DNA from: CAWCKS01 sp963763485
Lineage (GTDB): Bacteria; Pseudomonadota; Alphaproteobacteria; Rhizobiales; Xanthobacteraceae
DNA length: 64,000 nucleotides
Direction: 5' to 3'
Assembly: GCA_963763485.1 (NCBI GenBank)
Contig: CAVXOW010000006.1
Coordinates: forward strand, 868,001 to 932,000
Below the pieces are notes generated by a model. That model did not search any database. It was not told the DNA's origin and saw only the letters and a program-made list of their open reading frames with translations. Shown one piece after another: positions 47,067 through 56,197 of the stretch; the first letter of the stretch is position 1, and each line of letters opens with the position of its first letter. The position numbers and the translations under genes were made by a program.

Positions 47067-47827
47067 ATGGCCCTGCTGCAAGACAAGGTTTGCGTGATCA
47101 GCGGTGGCGCCGGCAGCATCGGCCGCGCATCGGCGCGGCGTTTCCTCGCCGAGGGTGCGCGCGTGATGCTGCTCGACCTCGAACAGCGCGTGCTCGACGA
47201 CGCGGCGGCCGCGCTCAACTCGGCGAATGTCGCCGTCGCGGTTTGCGGCGTCACCGACAGCCGGCAGGTCGACGCTGCGCTGGCCGCAGCGGGCAGCCGC
47301 TGGGGCGCGGTCGACGTGATCTTCAGCAATGCAGGCAATCCTGGCTTCATCGCGCCGCTGGCCGACTATCCGGAGGACGCATTCGACCGCACCATGGTCA
47401 TTCACGCCCGCGGCGCATTTCTCGCCTGCAAGCTCGGCAGAAATATCTCGACCGCGGCGGCTCCATCATCATCACCTCGAGTCTCGCTGGCGTGCGCGGT
47501 GGTGGCGGCGGCAACATCGCCTATGTCGCGGCCAAGCACGCGCAGATCGGCATCATGCGGGCGGCGGCACGCGGCCTCGCCGGACGCGGCATCCGGGTCA
47601 ACACCATCAACCCCGGTCCGGTCGACAATGAATTCCAGACCAGCATCGAGATCGGCATGAGCAAGATGAGCGGCATCAACATTACCGAACAGCTCAACCG
47701 CGACATTCCGCTGAAGCGTCACGCCAGCCCCGACGAGATCGCGGGCGTCGCGCTGTTCCTCGCCTCGGACCTGAGCAGCTACGTCACCGGCGCTGTGCTG
47801 ATGGTGGATGGCGGCATGATGAGCTAG
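47067..47827 (+). pseudogene. Short-chain dehydrogenase/reductase, interrupted by a frameshift
   Basis: A classical SDR of about 253 residues using NAD(P). The first frame has the Rossmann start (ISGGAGSIGRASARRF) and the NAG motif (IFSNAGNPG); the second half lies in another frame with the catalytic serine region (GGSIIITSSLAG), YVAAK and the SDR C-terminus (GAVLMVDGGMMS). A missing base near 47437 (expected GGCCAG, seen GGCAG) explains the break. The ATG follows GAGGAGA. It divides livK from livHMGF and points the opposite way. Confidence 0.85.
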
Positions 47828-47871
47828 GGCGTGATGGATCGAAAACGGGCGTCGCCCTTTCTGAACCGCTC

Positions 47872-47891
47872 GTCCCCGCGGACGCGGGGAC
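47872..47891. repeat. Palindromic repeat unit 1 (REP-like)
   Basis: Inverted repeat GTCCCCGCG-GA-CGCGGGGAC in the gap between the SDR gene and livK. Units of this kind occur in many copies between genes in Bradyrhizobium-type genomes; it may also act as a bidirectional terminator between these convergent genes. Confidence 0.65.
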
Positions 47892-47935
47892 CCAGTTCTT
47901 GCCAAGGTACGAAAGCTCTCTTCGATCGGCCCTGG

Positions 47936-47955
47936 ATTCCCGCTTTCGCGGGAAT
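47936..47955. repeat. Palindromic repeat unit 2 (REP-like)
   Basis: Inverted repeat ATTCCCGC-TTTC-GCGGGAAT, 44 bp after the first unit. The surrounding CTGG-ATTCCCGC...GCGGGAAT-GA form is a very common dispersed intergenic repeat in alphaproteobacteria. Confidence 0.65.
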
Positions 47956-48037
47956 GAGCGGAGTTAAGACCGTCCGACGCAACCTCTGACAGCGGCGATG
48001 CCGCCGCTGCCGGCATTTTCGATGGCGTCATGTCGAA

Positions 48038-49153
48038 TTACTTCTGCGCTTCGACAGCGACCACCTTCCGCTCGTCCTTGGTATATTGATAGATCTCGAG
48101 GCCGCGCACCGCGGTGTTCGACTTGTCGAACGTCACCTGCGCCACACTGGTGCCGAACGTCTTGATCTCGAAGATCGCCGCCTGCAGCGCTTCGCCTGAT
48201 ATCGGCTTGTTCTTCTCGAGCAGGTAATCCATCGCCTTCATCACGACGTTGGCGGCGTTGTAGTACTCTCGTGAGAAGAACGGCACTTCGGTGGACTTGT
48301 ATTTTTCCTTGAACTCCTTCTCCAGATCCGGCGCGAAATCGGACTTGATCGCCGATTGCACCCAGCCGACGCTGGCGGGGTAGCCGAACGCGGTCCGCAT
48401 GAAGGTCGTGCCGATGCCCATCGGCAAACCGGGGATCTGGCTGACTTGGTCGACGAACGGCCGCAGATCCTGCGTCATCACCAGATACATGAAGTCGGGC
48501 TTGACGGAGGCGACCTTCAACAGGCTCGGGCGATAGTTGGTCTGGCCAAACTCGGTCGGCTCCTCGGCGAGAATCTTGCCGCCGAGCGCCTCAAAGGCCT
48601 TCTTGAAGTCCTCCTTGCCATCGACGCCGGCCGCAGCGTTTTCATAAATGATGGCCGCGGTCTTCTTGCCGAGCTTTTCAACGACGTACTTCACCAATAC
48701 GGCGGTCTCGTCCTGGACCAGCGGGATGGTGTTGAACAGGTAGGGCGAGGCGTTGGCGAGTTGGTTCGACTGGGCGCCCGCATTGAAGATCAACACCTTC
48801 TTGCGGGTCGCGAGCGGCGCGATCGCGAGCGACACCGACGAGAATGCCGATATCACCGCAGGCACATTGTTCAGGTCGACCAGCTTGTTGAACGACAGCA
48901 CTCCCACATCAGGCTTGGCCTGGCTGTCCTCGTAGAGCACGCTGACCTTGTGGCCGTGCAGGCCGCCTGCCGTATTGACCTTGTCGACCGCGAACTGCAC
49001 GCCCTGTTGCTGGTCCAGCCCGATCGGCGCCGCCGGCCCGGTCAGGGGAAGGATGGCGCCGATTTGAAGCTCCTGAGCCTGCAGCGTTTTTGGCGCGATC
49101 GCGACGAGCGCCGCGGCCATAAGGCCAAGCGCGCCGATCTGGTGCCGCTTCAT
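48038..49153 (-). CDS. livK: Branched-chain amino acid ABC binding protein (LivK-like)
   Basis: A 371-residue periplasmic binding protein (Peripla_BP_6). The ATG at 49153 (MKRHQIGALG) has a strong GGGGAGGA upstream and opens a signal peptide cleaved near LQAQE. The mature N-terminus LQIGAILPLTGPAAPIG is the family start. It should feed the livHMGF membrane complex encoded beyond the SDR gene. The ligand may be an amino acid or an aromatic/organic acid. Confidence 0.88.
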   Translation of the reverse strand: MKRHQIGALGLMAAALVAIAPKTLQAQELQIGAILPLTGPAAPIGLDQQQGVQFAVDKVNTAGGLHGHKVSVLYEDSQAKPDVGVLSFNKLVDLNNVPAVISAFSSVSLAIAPLATRKKVLIFNAGAQSNQLANASPYLFNTIPLVQDETAVLVKYVVEKLGKKTAAIIYENAAAGVDGKEDFKKAFEALGGKILAEEPTEFGQTNYRPSLLKVASVKPDFMYLVMTQDLRPFVDQVSQIPGLPMGIGTTFMRTAFGYPASVGWVQSAIKSDFAPDLEKEFKEKYKSTEVPFFSREYYNAANVVMKAMDYLLEKNKPISGEALQAAIFEIKTFGTSVAQVTFDKSNTAVRGLEIYQYTKDERKVVAVEAQK

Positions 49154-49342
49154 AAAATTCCTCCCCATCCTGCGTTTCCCCGGAAAATTCGCCGCGATCG
49201 TTTGGCAAGACCGGTTTCGGCCTGCTGTCGCAGCTTGAGTAGGGGTCAAGGATGGGCTGCCCGTCACTTGACCGTCAATTGAGTTAATCGCCGCTCGATT
49301 GATGTTTTCTCACGCGACCGAACGTAGTGCCCTCCACCCCCG

Positions 49343-49520
49343 TCAGCTGTTGAGCCTGCCGAGCCCCAGCCTCTGGCGGGCTTCCGCTGCGGTCATCACC
49401 CCGATGTCGAACTCGTCGAGGATGCGCTTGATCTTCTCGATCTGCTCGGCGTTGGACTTGAACAGCCGGCCGGGCCGCTCGGTGACGTTGTCCTCCTGCC
49501 CGACGCGGATGACATTGCCT
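49343..49520 (-). pseudogene. Remnant of a BKACE (beta-keto acid cleavage) family gene
   Basis: About 58 residues ending at the stop at 49343 resemble the C-terminus of BKACE/DUF849 enzymes: a GNVIRVGQEDN region, then SNAEQIEKIKRILDEF and the family end AAEARQRLGL. The rest of the roughly 300-residue enzyme is missing; upstream residues to 49846 do not match. It appears to be a deletion scar. The flanks 49154-49342 and 49521-49656 hold nothing else I can name. Confidence 0.5.
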
Positions 49521-49656
49521 CTCCCAAAACTTTCATCAGTGATGTCGTCACTGTTGGTCGTCGGGATCAAAGCGGTCAAACGATATTCAAGTCGCCCGCT
49601 TGAGCATTTCTCACGAAGACGGAGCACCTGCTCAGGCGCCGATACCAGCGACTCGA

Positions 49657-50589
49657 TCAGGCCACCGCCTGAATCAATTCGGGTGCCGAGGCATCCTTTG
49701 CCGCCTCGTCCAGGATCCAGCGGCAGAACTCCTTCAGCGCCGGCGCATTCTCGATCTTCTTCGGATAGATCAGGTAGAAGCTTTCGGGATTGGGCCGGCG
49801 AAACTTGAACGGCGTCACCAACCGCCCGCGCTTCACATCGTCGCAAATCAGCGCGACCTCGCCGAGCGCAACGCCCATGCCTTCGACCGCAGCTTCATAA
49901 GCCAGTGCCGAGGTCTCGAACGCAATCGAGTTCGACAAGTCGATCCCTTTGACGCCGGCCATCTCGAACCAGCGCGGCCACGCGTGCCCGCGCAGCGATG
50001 AATAGAGCAGCGTGTGGTGGCGCAGGTCGTCAAGGCTTGTGAGCGGCGGGCCACGTTCGATCAGCCGCGGACTGCAGATCACGATCTGTTGGCTCGGCAG
50101 CAGGCGGTGACCGCGGATGTGCTGCGGCCAGTCGCCGTTGCCGAGCCGGATCACGAGGTCGGCGGAGTCAGGATCGATCGGCACGGTCGGCGGCGTCAGC
50201 GCGGTGGTCAGCGTAACGTGCCGATTCGGATGCAACGCCAGGAAACTCGGCAGCCGCGGGAACAGCCAGCGCGCCGCGACGATCATCGAGCACATGATCC
50301 GTAGCGGTTTCTCGCGACGCGCGTCGCGGAAATCGGCGGTGGATGCGTCGATCCGGCGGAATGCTTCGGTGAGGCCGTCGAGATAGGCCTTGCTCTCCGG
50401 CGTCAGCGTGACCTCGCGATTGCTGCGAATGAACAGCGGAATGCCGAGCGCGTCCTCCAATGCCTTGATCTGCCGGCTGACCGCGCCGGGCGTGACGTGC
50501 AGTTCGTCGGCGGCCAGCGTAAAGCTCTTATGCCGGCCGGCCGCTTCAAAAGCCCGCAATCCGTTCAACGAAGGAATTCGCCACACCAT
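49657..50589 (-). CDS. LysR-family regulator, GcvA-like
   Basis: A 310-residue LysR regulator. The winged helix is clear (FTLAADELHVTPGAVSRQIKALEDALG) and the effector domain resembles the GcvA/AmpR group (PRLPSFLALHPNRHVTL). The ATG at 50589 is chosen over a GTG one codon earlier. It follows the GST gene by about 15 bases on the same strand, so it is probably co-transcribed with it rather than divergent from a target. Confidence 0.88.
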   Translation of the reverse strand: MVWRIPSLNGLRAFEAAGRHKSFTLAADELHVTPGAVSRQIKALEDALGIPLFIRSNREVTLTPESKAYLDGLTEAFRRIDASTADFRDARREKPLRIMCSMIVAARWLFPRLPSFLALHPNRHVTLTTALTPPTVPIDPDSADLVIRLGNGDWPQHIRGHRLLPSQQIVICSPRLIERGPPLTSLDDLRHHTLLYSSLRGHAWPRWFEMAGVKGIDLSNSIAFETSALAYEAAVEGMGVALGEVALICDDVKRGRLVTPFKFRRPNPESFYLIYPKKIENAPALKEFCRWILDEAAKDASAPELIQAVA

Positions 50590-50604
50590 CACCCTGCCCC
50601 GTAG

Positions 50605-51222
50605 TCAATAAACATCGGCATGTGCCGTCTGACGCACCGACGGCCGCTGATCGAACGTGCCGTGCCACGCAGCGAGGCGCGGCCGCCCTTCGCGCCAATT
50701 GTCCGCAGCAAAACGAAAGTCGAGATAGCTCAGGGCGCAGCCGATCGTGAGATGACCGATGTTGAACGGCGTCGCAGCGAGCGCCGGCGCATCGGCTTCG
50801 AGATAGTCGAGCGCGCTCGCGATCTTGGTCTTGAACGCCGCGAGATGCGGTTGCGACTGGATCTCCTTCGGCCGAAAGCTCTCGCCGATCCGGGCGACAC
50901 CATTCTCCATGATGCCGTTGCCGACCGCCTCGCGACGCAACGCGGTCCAGCGCTCAGGTCCCGCCGCCGGAAACAATTTTGGGCCGGTGTTCAGCGAGTC
51001 AAAATACTCGCAGATGACATGAGAATTGAACAGCGCTTCGCCGCTGGCCAGGACCAGCGTCGGAATCTTGTTCAGCGGATTACGGCCCATCACCTCGGCG
51101 TTGAGCTTGGCCGCGGCGACCTCGACCCGGATGGTCTCGATATCGGTGATTGCGCCGGTCTCGTGGGCCGCGACCATCGCCTTGCGCACGAATGGCGACC
51201 GCGACGACCAATAGAGCCGCAT
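50605..51222 (-). CDS. Glutathione S-transferase-like protein
   Basis: A GST-fold protein of about 205 residues starting MRLYWSSRSPFVRKAMV (an ATG six codons upstream at 51240 is possible). The N-terminal thioredoxin-like part has the conserved NKIPTLVLASGEALFNSHVICEY loop that binds glutathione; the C-terminal helical domain follows. It may conjugate or reduce electrophiles. It stands just before the LysR gene. Confidence 0.85.
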   Translation of the reverse strand: MRLYWSSRSPFVRKAMVAAHETGAITDIETIRVEVAAAKLNAEVMGRNPLNKIPTLVLASGEALFNSHVICEYFDSLNTGPKLFPAAGPERWTALRREAVGNGIMENGVARIGESFRPKEIQSQPHLAAFKTKIASALDYLEADAPALAATPFNIGHLTIGCALSYLDFRFAADNWREGRPRLAAWHGTFDQRPSVRQTAHADVY

Positions 51223-51416
51223 CGATGAGCTACGCGACATTATAAGTGTTCATAAATGTTCCACCCCAACCCGTGCATGTTGAGCCATGCATCATCGGTT
51301 GGCTGGATAATCCCCGATCGATTGAGGGAATTTCAATCGAAAAGAATCACTGCCGATTGAGTTCTGCTCATCGCGTCGGCGCCCGGCGCGCCGCGCGTCG
51401 GCGAAAACGGCCCCAA

Positions 51417-52277
51417 TCAGAGCCTTTGCGCCGCAAACGCGTTGATTGCCGCGGCGAGGTCTTTCGGATTTTCAAGCTGCAGGCTTGTCTTTGCCTCAAC
51501 CGAATGGATGTCGACCTCGGTCCTGGTCCAGAATTTTGCCACGTCCTTGGCCGCCTCCGGCGTCATTTCCGCGCTGCGGGTGCCGCGGATAAAGGCGGTC
51601 GGGCAAGTGACGGCGGCGGAATATTTCTTCAGATCGATCAGCTGATGCGTCAGCCCCTCAGCGACCCGGACCGGATCGTATTTGACCGTAACCTTGCCGT
51701 CGGCCGCATGGTTCATGTTGAAGTCGATGCGGTGCTCGAGCGCGAACTCGTTGTCCTGCGGCCGCAGTTGGCGAATGAAGGCCAGCGCGTCGGCGCGCGA
51801 GGCGAACTCGGTCGGCGACACCATCGTCTTGTAGGCGTTGGAGTACACGGTCTGCACCGCTTCGCGGGTCTGATAGAAATTGCTGAGGTGCGGGCCGGCA
51901 ACCATGATCAACCCGGCGGTGATTTCCGGATACCAGGCCGCGAACACCAGCGCGACACGGCCGCCGAGCGAGTGACCGCCGACCACGATGCGCTTCAGTC
52001 CCAATTTCTCGACGACGGCGCGCAGGTCCCGAGCCAGCTCTTCGGCGGAATATTCGCCGTCGGGGCGGCCGCTGTCGCCGTGCCCGCGCTGGTCCGGCGC
52101 GTAGACGGTGAAGCGCGGGTCGAGATCACCCGCCGCGAGTTCCCACATCCGGCCATAGCCCGATGAAGGATGCAGCAGCACCAAGTTGAGGTCGCCGCTG
52201 GCCTTCTTGAAATAGTGGATTTTCAGTCCGCCGCTGAGTTCGACGTCATGGGCCGTGAAAGTGGTCGGGGATGTCAT
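51417..52277 (-). CDS. Alpha/beta hydrolase with an unusual triad
   Basis: A 286-residue alpha/beta-fold protein. The oxyanion loop HPSSGYGRMW, the DQRGHGDS motif and the nucleophile elbow GHSLGG (Ser about 103) are normal. Where relatives have the catalytic histidine (G-H near a HLENP-like motif), this protein reads AKTSLQLENP and lacks it. It may be non-hydrolytic or use another residue. The ATG follows GGGAGGA. Confidence 0.8.
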   Translation of the reverse strand: MTSPTTFTAHDVELSGGLKIHYFKKASGDLNLVLLHPSSGYGRMWELAAGDLDPRFTVYAPDQRGHGDSGRPDGEYSAEELARDLRAVVEKLGLKRIVVGGHSLGGRVALVFAAWYPEITAGLIMVAGPHLSNFYQTREAVQTVYSNAYKTMVSPTEFASRADALAFIRQLRPQDNEFALEHRIDFNMNHAADGKVTVKYDPVRVAEGLTHQLIDLKKYSAAVTCPTAFIRGTRSAEMTPEAAKDVAKFWTRTEVDIHSVEAKTSLQLENPKDLAAAINAFAAQRL

Positions 52278-52440
52278 GAGAATCCTCCCGGGGATTGTCG
52301 CGCTGCGTTGGGACCAGCTGGCGATAATCTAACCCGGGATCACGTCCCCCGCCAACCTGGCGTCAGGGTCTCGCGATCATCACAAGGTCGGCGCGGCGTG
52401 TTGCGCACGCGCGCCGACGACTTGTCGGCTCAGCTGGTGC

Positions 52441-54714
52441 TCAGGCGAAGTTCGTCGGCTTGGCCTGAGTCTGCCAGGTGGCGTCGGGGGCAGCCGGCGC
52501 GCCGCTAGAGGACGGCGTCGCCGTTCCAGCGATCGCGGTTCCGTTCATGTACCACTCCGCCATGCTGCCGTTGTCGTTGCGCCAGAGGATGTCGGAGTTG
52601 CCGTTGCCGTCGAAGTCGCCAATCTCGACCACATGCCACGACGGATCCGGATTCACCGCGATGCCGCCGGACCTCACCGATCCGCTGCCGATGATGGTCG
52701 TGCCATTCATCAGCCATTCCACCAGCGCGCCTGAAGAACTGTCGCGCCACAGCAGGTCGGCCTTGCCGTCACCGTTGAAGTCGCCGACGCCGGCAATGCT
52801 CCAGCTTGGACCCGGCACGACCGCAACTCCGCCGGCCTTGAGATCGCCGCTGCCTGCTATGGTCGAGCCATTCATCTGCCATTCGGCGACTTCGCCGGTG
52901 GAAGTGTTGCGCCAGATGATGTCGGCCTTGCCGTCGCCGTCGAAATCGCCGATCCCGGCAACGCTCCACGACGCGCCAAGAAAGACCGCGCCGCCGCCGG
53001 CGTTGAGGTCGCCGCTGCCTGCGATCACCGTGCCGTTCATCTGCCATTCGGCGATCTCGCCCGACGCATTGCGCCACAGCATGTCGCTCTTGCCGTCGCC
53101 GTTAAAATCGCCGGCGCCGGCGAAGCTCCACGACGGATCAGGGTTCACCGGGGTGCCGCCCGCTGTAACGAACGAACTCTGCTTGATCACCGAGCCGTTC
53201 ATCAGCCACTCGATCAGCGAGCCCGAGGTGTTGCGCCAGAGCAGGTCGGCGTTGCCGTCGCCGTTGAAGTCGCTGATGCCAGCAACACTGTAGGAGGCGT
53301 CGGGTGCGATGACCACGCCGTTCGCCGTCACAAATCCGCTGCCCGTGATCACACCGCCGGTCATGGACCAGTCGGCGAGCGAGCCATTGCTGTTGCGCCA
53401 GAGGATGTCGGCGTTGCCGTCGCTGTTGAAATCGTTCGGGTGGAACGTCGTCGCCGAGAAGCCGATCGGTATATTGCCGTCGACGTTGCTCGCGAGCAGG
53501 ATGGTGCCACCCGGGGTGCCGTCGGACCGATACAAGTTCGAGGTCACACCGAAATCGGGTGAACTCTCGAACTCCAGCGTGCCGTTCACGTTGGCCATCT
53601 GTACGCCTTGGCTATTGCCGGCTCCCGGATTGAGGTCCGCGACCAGGACGGTGCCGCCCGGAGTGCCGTCGGACTTCCACAGTTCGTTGCCGTGGATGCC
53701 GTCGGAGGCAAAAAAGTACAGCGTGCCGTTCACGTTGATCAGGTCGAGCGGGCCCGCACTGCCTCCCACATTGATATCGGTGACCATGACGGTACCGCCC
53801 GGAGTGCCGTCTGATTTCCACAGCTCGGTGCCGTGGACGCCGTCGTTGGCAGAGAAGAACAGCGTGCCGTTCACGTTGGTCATCAGAAGCGGGTTGCCAC
53901 TGGCACTGCCGGTCGGATTGATGTCCTTGAGCATGAAGGTTCCGCCCGGGGTGCCGTCGGACCTCCACAACTCCTCGCCGTGGGTGCCGTCGTCGGCGCG
54001 GAAGTACAGCGTGCCGTTCAGGTTGGCCAGAATATCGGGACTGGAACTGCCGGCCCCCGGATTGATGTCCATGACCTGCACCGTTCCGCCTGGGGTGCCG
54101 TCGGACTTCCACAGTTCCTGGCCACTGGCACTGGTGCCCTGAAAGAATAGCGTGCCGTTCACGTTGGTCAGAGAGCTCGGACTTAGACTGGCCGGGCCAA
54201 GGCTCACGGTCCCACCGGCGGTGCCATCGGACTTCCACAGCTGGAAGCCGTGGGTGCCATCATTGGCGACAAAAAACAGCGTGCCGTTCACGTTAATCAG
54301 GTTCTGCGGGTTGGAACTGAAGGCGCCCGGCTGGATGTCCTTGACCATCACGGTTCCAGCCGCGGTGCCGTCCGACTTCCACAGCTCATCGCCGTTGGCG
54401 CCATCGGTGGCATCGAAGAACAGCGTGCCGTTCACGTAGGTCAGGTGCTGCGGACCGGAATTGGCGACGCCCGGCCGGATGTCCTTGACCAGCACAGTGC
54501 CGGCTGCGGTGCCGTCCGAGGTCCACAGCTCTTGGCCATCGGTGTTTTCCACCGGCGAAAAAAAGGCCCGCCCTTTGATCGTGATCAGCTCGTTGTCGCT
54601 GAACCCCGTGCCGCCGCTGAACGTCGAGACCAGATGCGTCCCCGCAACCGTGCCGTCGGTGACCCACAGCTCCTCGCTGCCGCCGTTGGTCTTCGCGAAA
54701 AAACTCAGTGACAT
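52441..54714 (-). CDS. Large repeat protein: ELWxSDGT repeats plus FG-GAP/VCBS repeats
   Basis: A 757-residue Gly/Asn/Asp-rich protein without a signal peptide. The first 400 residues hold nine copies of an ELWxSDGTxxGT unit about 45 residues apart; the rest holds six FG-GAP-like units (DFNGDGKADLLWRN) whose Asp/Asn-rich loops should bind calcium and form a beta-propeller. Such proteins are usually secreted (often by type I systems) and act in adhesion. No transporter gene is adjacent. Its upstream region is a copy of the one before the LuxR gene. Confidence 0.8.
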   Translation of the reverse strand: MSLSFFAKTNGGSEELWVTDGTVAGTHLVSTFSGGTGFSDNELITIKGRAFFSPVENTDGQELWTSDGTAAGTVLVKDIRPGVANSGPQHLTYVNGTLFFDATDGANGDELWKSDGTAAGTVMVKDIQPGAFSSNPQNLINVNGTLFFVANDGTHGFQLWKSDGTAGGTVSLGPASLSPSSLTNVNGTLFFQGTSASGQELWKSDGTPGGTVQVMDINPGAGSSSPDILANLNGTLYFRADDGTHGEELWRSDGTPGGTFMLKDINPTGSASGNPLLMTNVNGTLFFSANDGVHGTELWKSDGTPGGTVMVTDINVGGSAGPLDLINVNGTLYFFASDGIHGNELWKSDGTPGGTVLVADLNPGAGNSQGVQMANVNGTLEFESSPDFGVTSNLYRSDGTPGGTILLASNVDGNIPIGFSATTFHPNDFNSDGNADILWRNSNGSLADWSMTGGVITGSGFVTANGVVIAPDASYSVAGISDFNGDGNADLLWRNTSGSLIEWLMNGSVIKQSSFVTAGGTPVNPDPSWSFAGAGDFNGDGKSDMLWRNASGEIAEWQMNGTVIAGSGDLNAGGGAVFLGASWSVAGIGDFDGDGKADIIWRNTSTGEVAEWQMNGSTIAGSGDLKAGGVAVVPGPSWSIAGVGDFNGDGKADLLWRDSSSGALVEWLMNGTTIIGSGSVRSGGIAVNPDPSWHVVEIGDFDGNGNSDILWRNDNGSMAEWYMNGTAIAGTATPSSSGAPAAPDATWQTQAKPTNFA

Positions 54715-54800
54715 CGAAGTCTCCTTCAGGGGCCGGGCATCGAACAGCGAGCGCGCGGTGGCCGGCCGCTGCAGCGGCAGGTAAGAGTGCGACCGCGCGT

Positions 54801-54980
54801 CATCATCTCGTTGTAAACACGCACAGAATTCTAATTGGCGCGTGGTCGGCAGGCTAAGCGTTGGAACGTATTTCGCGGCACGATCTCCGCCAAAGAGGAG
54901 TCAATTCACGCCAAGCTCGCGGTAAACTTGTCTGAATTGTCAGCTTGCCGTCGCAACGGACGACGCATCACGACAAGCTG
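54801..54980. repeat. Copy A of a duplicated upstream region
   Basis: This stretch upstream of the repeat-protein gene matches 56192-56364 upstream of the LuxR gene in the same order and spacing. Shared blocks include TTGTAAACAC, GTCGGCAGGCTAAGC, ACGTATTTCG, an AGGAGTCA-TTCACGCCA region and GCATCACGACA. Copy A even keeps the CATCAT that forms the LuxR start codons in copy B. The remaining 54715-55069 holds no gene I can see. Confidence 0.75.
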
Positions 54981-55069
54981 CGCGCAAATTCGTACGCGGC
55001 GCTCGCCGCGCGCTCATCATCAATTCTGATTAGGTGCCCGACAATTCGGCTGCGGACAGTCGCTGCGCT

Positions 55070-56197
55070 TCAGCGCGACTGAGGGTCTTCGCCGCGCACC
55101 GCGGAGATCCCGCCGAGCAGCGCGACAACGTCGGTTTGACGCTGGCAGCCGGTTTTCTCCAACACGCCGCGAACCTGCACGCGAACGGTATTTGGCGAAA
55201 CACCGTTGTCCCCGGCGAGGTCGTCCACGGTCTTTCCCGCGGCGAGGCCGCGGGCAACGCGGGCTTCAGCCGGCGTCAGATCGAACAGCGACATTACCAG
55301 CTCCACCGGAGGCGAGCTCGGTGCCGCGACTGGCATCAGGATGAAAACGGCGGTGCTACGTGCGAAGATATCACGCGCGGAAAATCGGATCGGTACGACG
55401 TGACCGACCATCAGCGTATCCGTCATCAAATCACGGACCGGAAACGAACGGATACCGCCATTGTCGTTCAGCGCGGTACGCGCCAGGGCCTCGGCAAGCA
55501 TGTTGTCGGCGCGCCGCTCTTTCAGCGTCACCCGGTCGGCCGACCGCCAATGTACGAAATTGACCAGGCCTTCGATCAAGTCGTTGGCAGCCAGCACCTT
55601 GCCGGATTGGTCCAGCACCATCGCCGCCAGCCCAAGCGCCGCCAGCGTCTGGCTCGCGGCCTGCGCACGCGCGAGGTGCAGGCGCGCGGCCAGCACGGCC
55701 GCGCGGGCGAGATGCGGCCGCAGCGCATCGAGTCGTTGAATGGTCGCGGCGTCGGCCGGCCCCTGGGCGATCGCCCGGGACAGAACGATCGAGAGCGCTT
55801 CGCCGGTCGGCAGCGTAAACGCTGTTGCTGCCCCCCATCCAAGGCCGATCTTGCGCCAGTTGTCGCGGTAGATGGGCTCCTGCTCCAGCTCGGCCTCCGA
55901 ATAGAGGTCGACGTCGCGCAGGAAGCCGGGGTGACGGCTGTTATGAACGCGGGACATCAGCTGGCCACGCCAGTACCAGCCGTCGGCAACAAACTGCTCG
56001 GCAATCGGGCGGGCATTTTTCGAAGCCGTCCAGGCCGTCACGTCCGGGTTCGTGACGAACAGCGAGGCGCCGGCGGAAGCTGAAATTTTCGAGGTATCCC
56101 GCAGGACATCCGGCCAGAGCTCCGGCACGAAGCTGCATTCATAGATCCGGTCGACGAGCTCGCCTTCTGCGGATTTGCTTTCCACTGGAGTCATCAT
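55070..56197 (-). CDS. LuxR-family transcriptional regulator
   Basis: A 375-residue protein with a C-terminal LuxR helix-turn-helix (LTPAEARVARGLAAGKTVDDLA, then GVSPNTVRVQVRGVLEKTG). The N-terminal 250 residues look like a PAS/GAF-like sensory part but match no autoinducer domain I recognise. ATG codons at 56197 and 56194 are both possible. It lies between the repeat-protein gene and a GlxA-type regulator gene, and its upstream region is duplicated before the repeat-protein gene, so it may control that gene and itself. Confidence 0.85.
   Translation of the reverse strand: MMTPVESKSAEGELVDRIYECSFVPELWPDVLRDTSKISASAGASLFVTNPDVTAWTASKNARPIAEQFVADGWYWRGQLMSRVHNSRHPGFLRDVDLYSEAELEQEPIYRDNWRKIGLGWGAATAFTLPTGEALSIVLSRAIAQGPADAATIQRLDALRPHLARAAVLAARLHLARAQAASQTLAALGLAAMVLDQSGKVLAANDLIEGLVNFVHWRSADRVTLKERRADNMLAEALARTALNDNGGIRSFPVRDLMTDTLMVGHVVPIRFSARDIFARSTAVFILMPVAAPSSPPVELVMSLFDLTPAEARVARGLAAGKTVDDLAGDNGVSPNTVRVQVRGVLEKTGCQRQTDVVALLGGISAVRGEDPQSR

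Noticed and set aside
47402..48031. Minus-strand frame of 209 codons between SDR and livK
   Set aside because: It crosses the palindromic repeats (reading HSRESGNPG, a usual translation of this repeat) and the antisense of the SDR C-terminus.
52478..54711. Regular short repeats that could suggest a CRISPR array or tandem DNA repeat
   Set aside because: The period follows the codons of the ELW and FG-GAP protein units, spacers are not unique sequences of equal length, and no cas gene is near.
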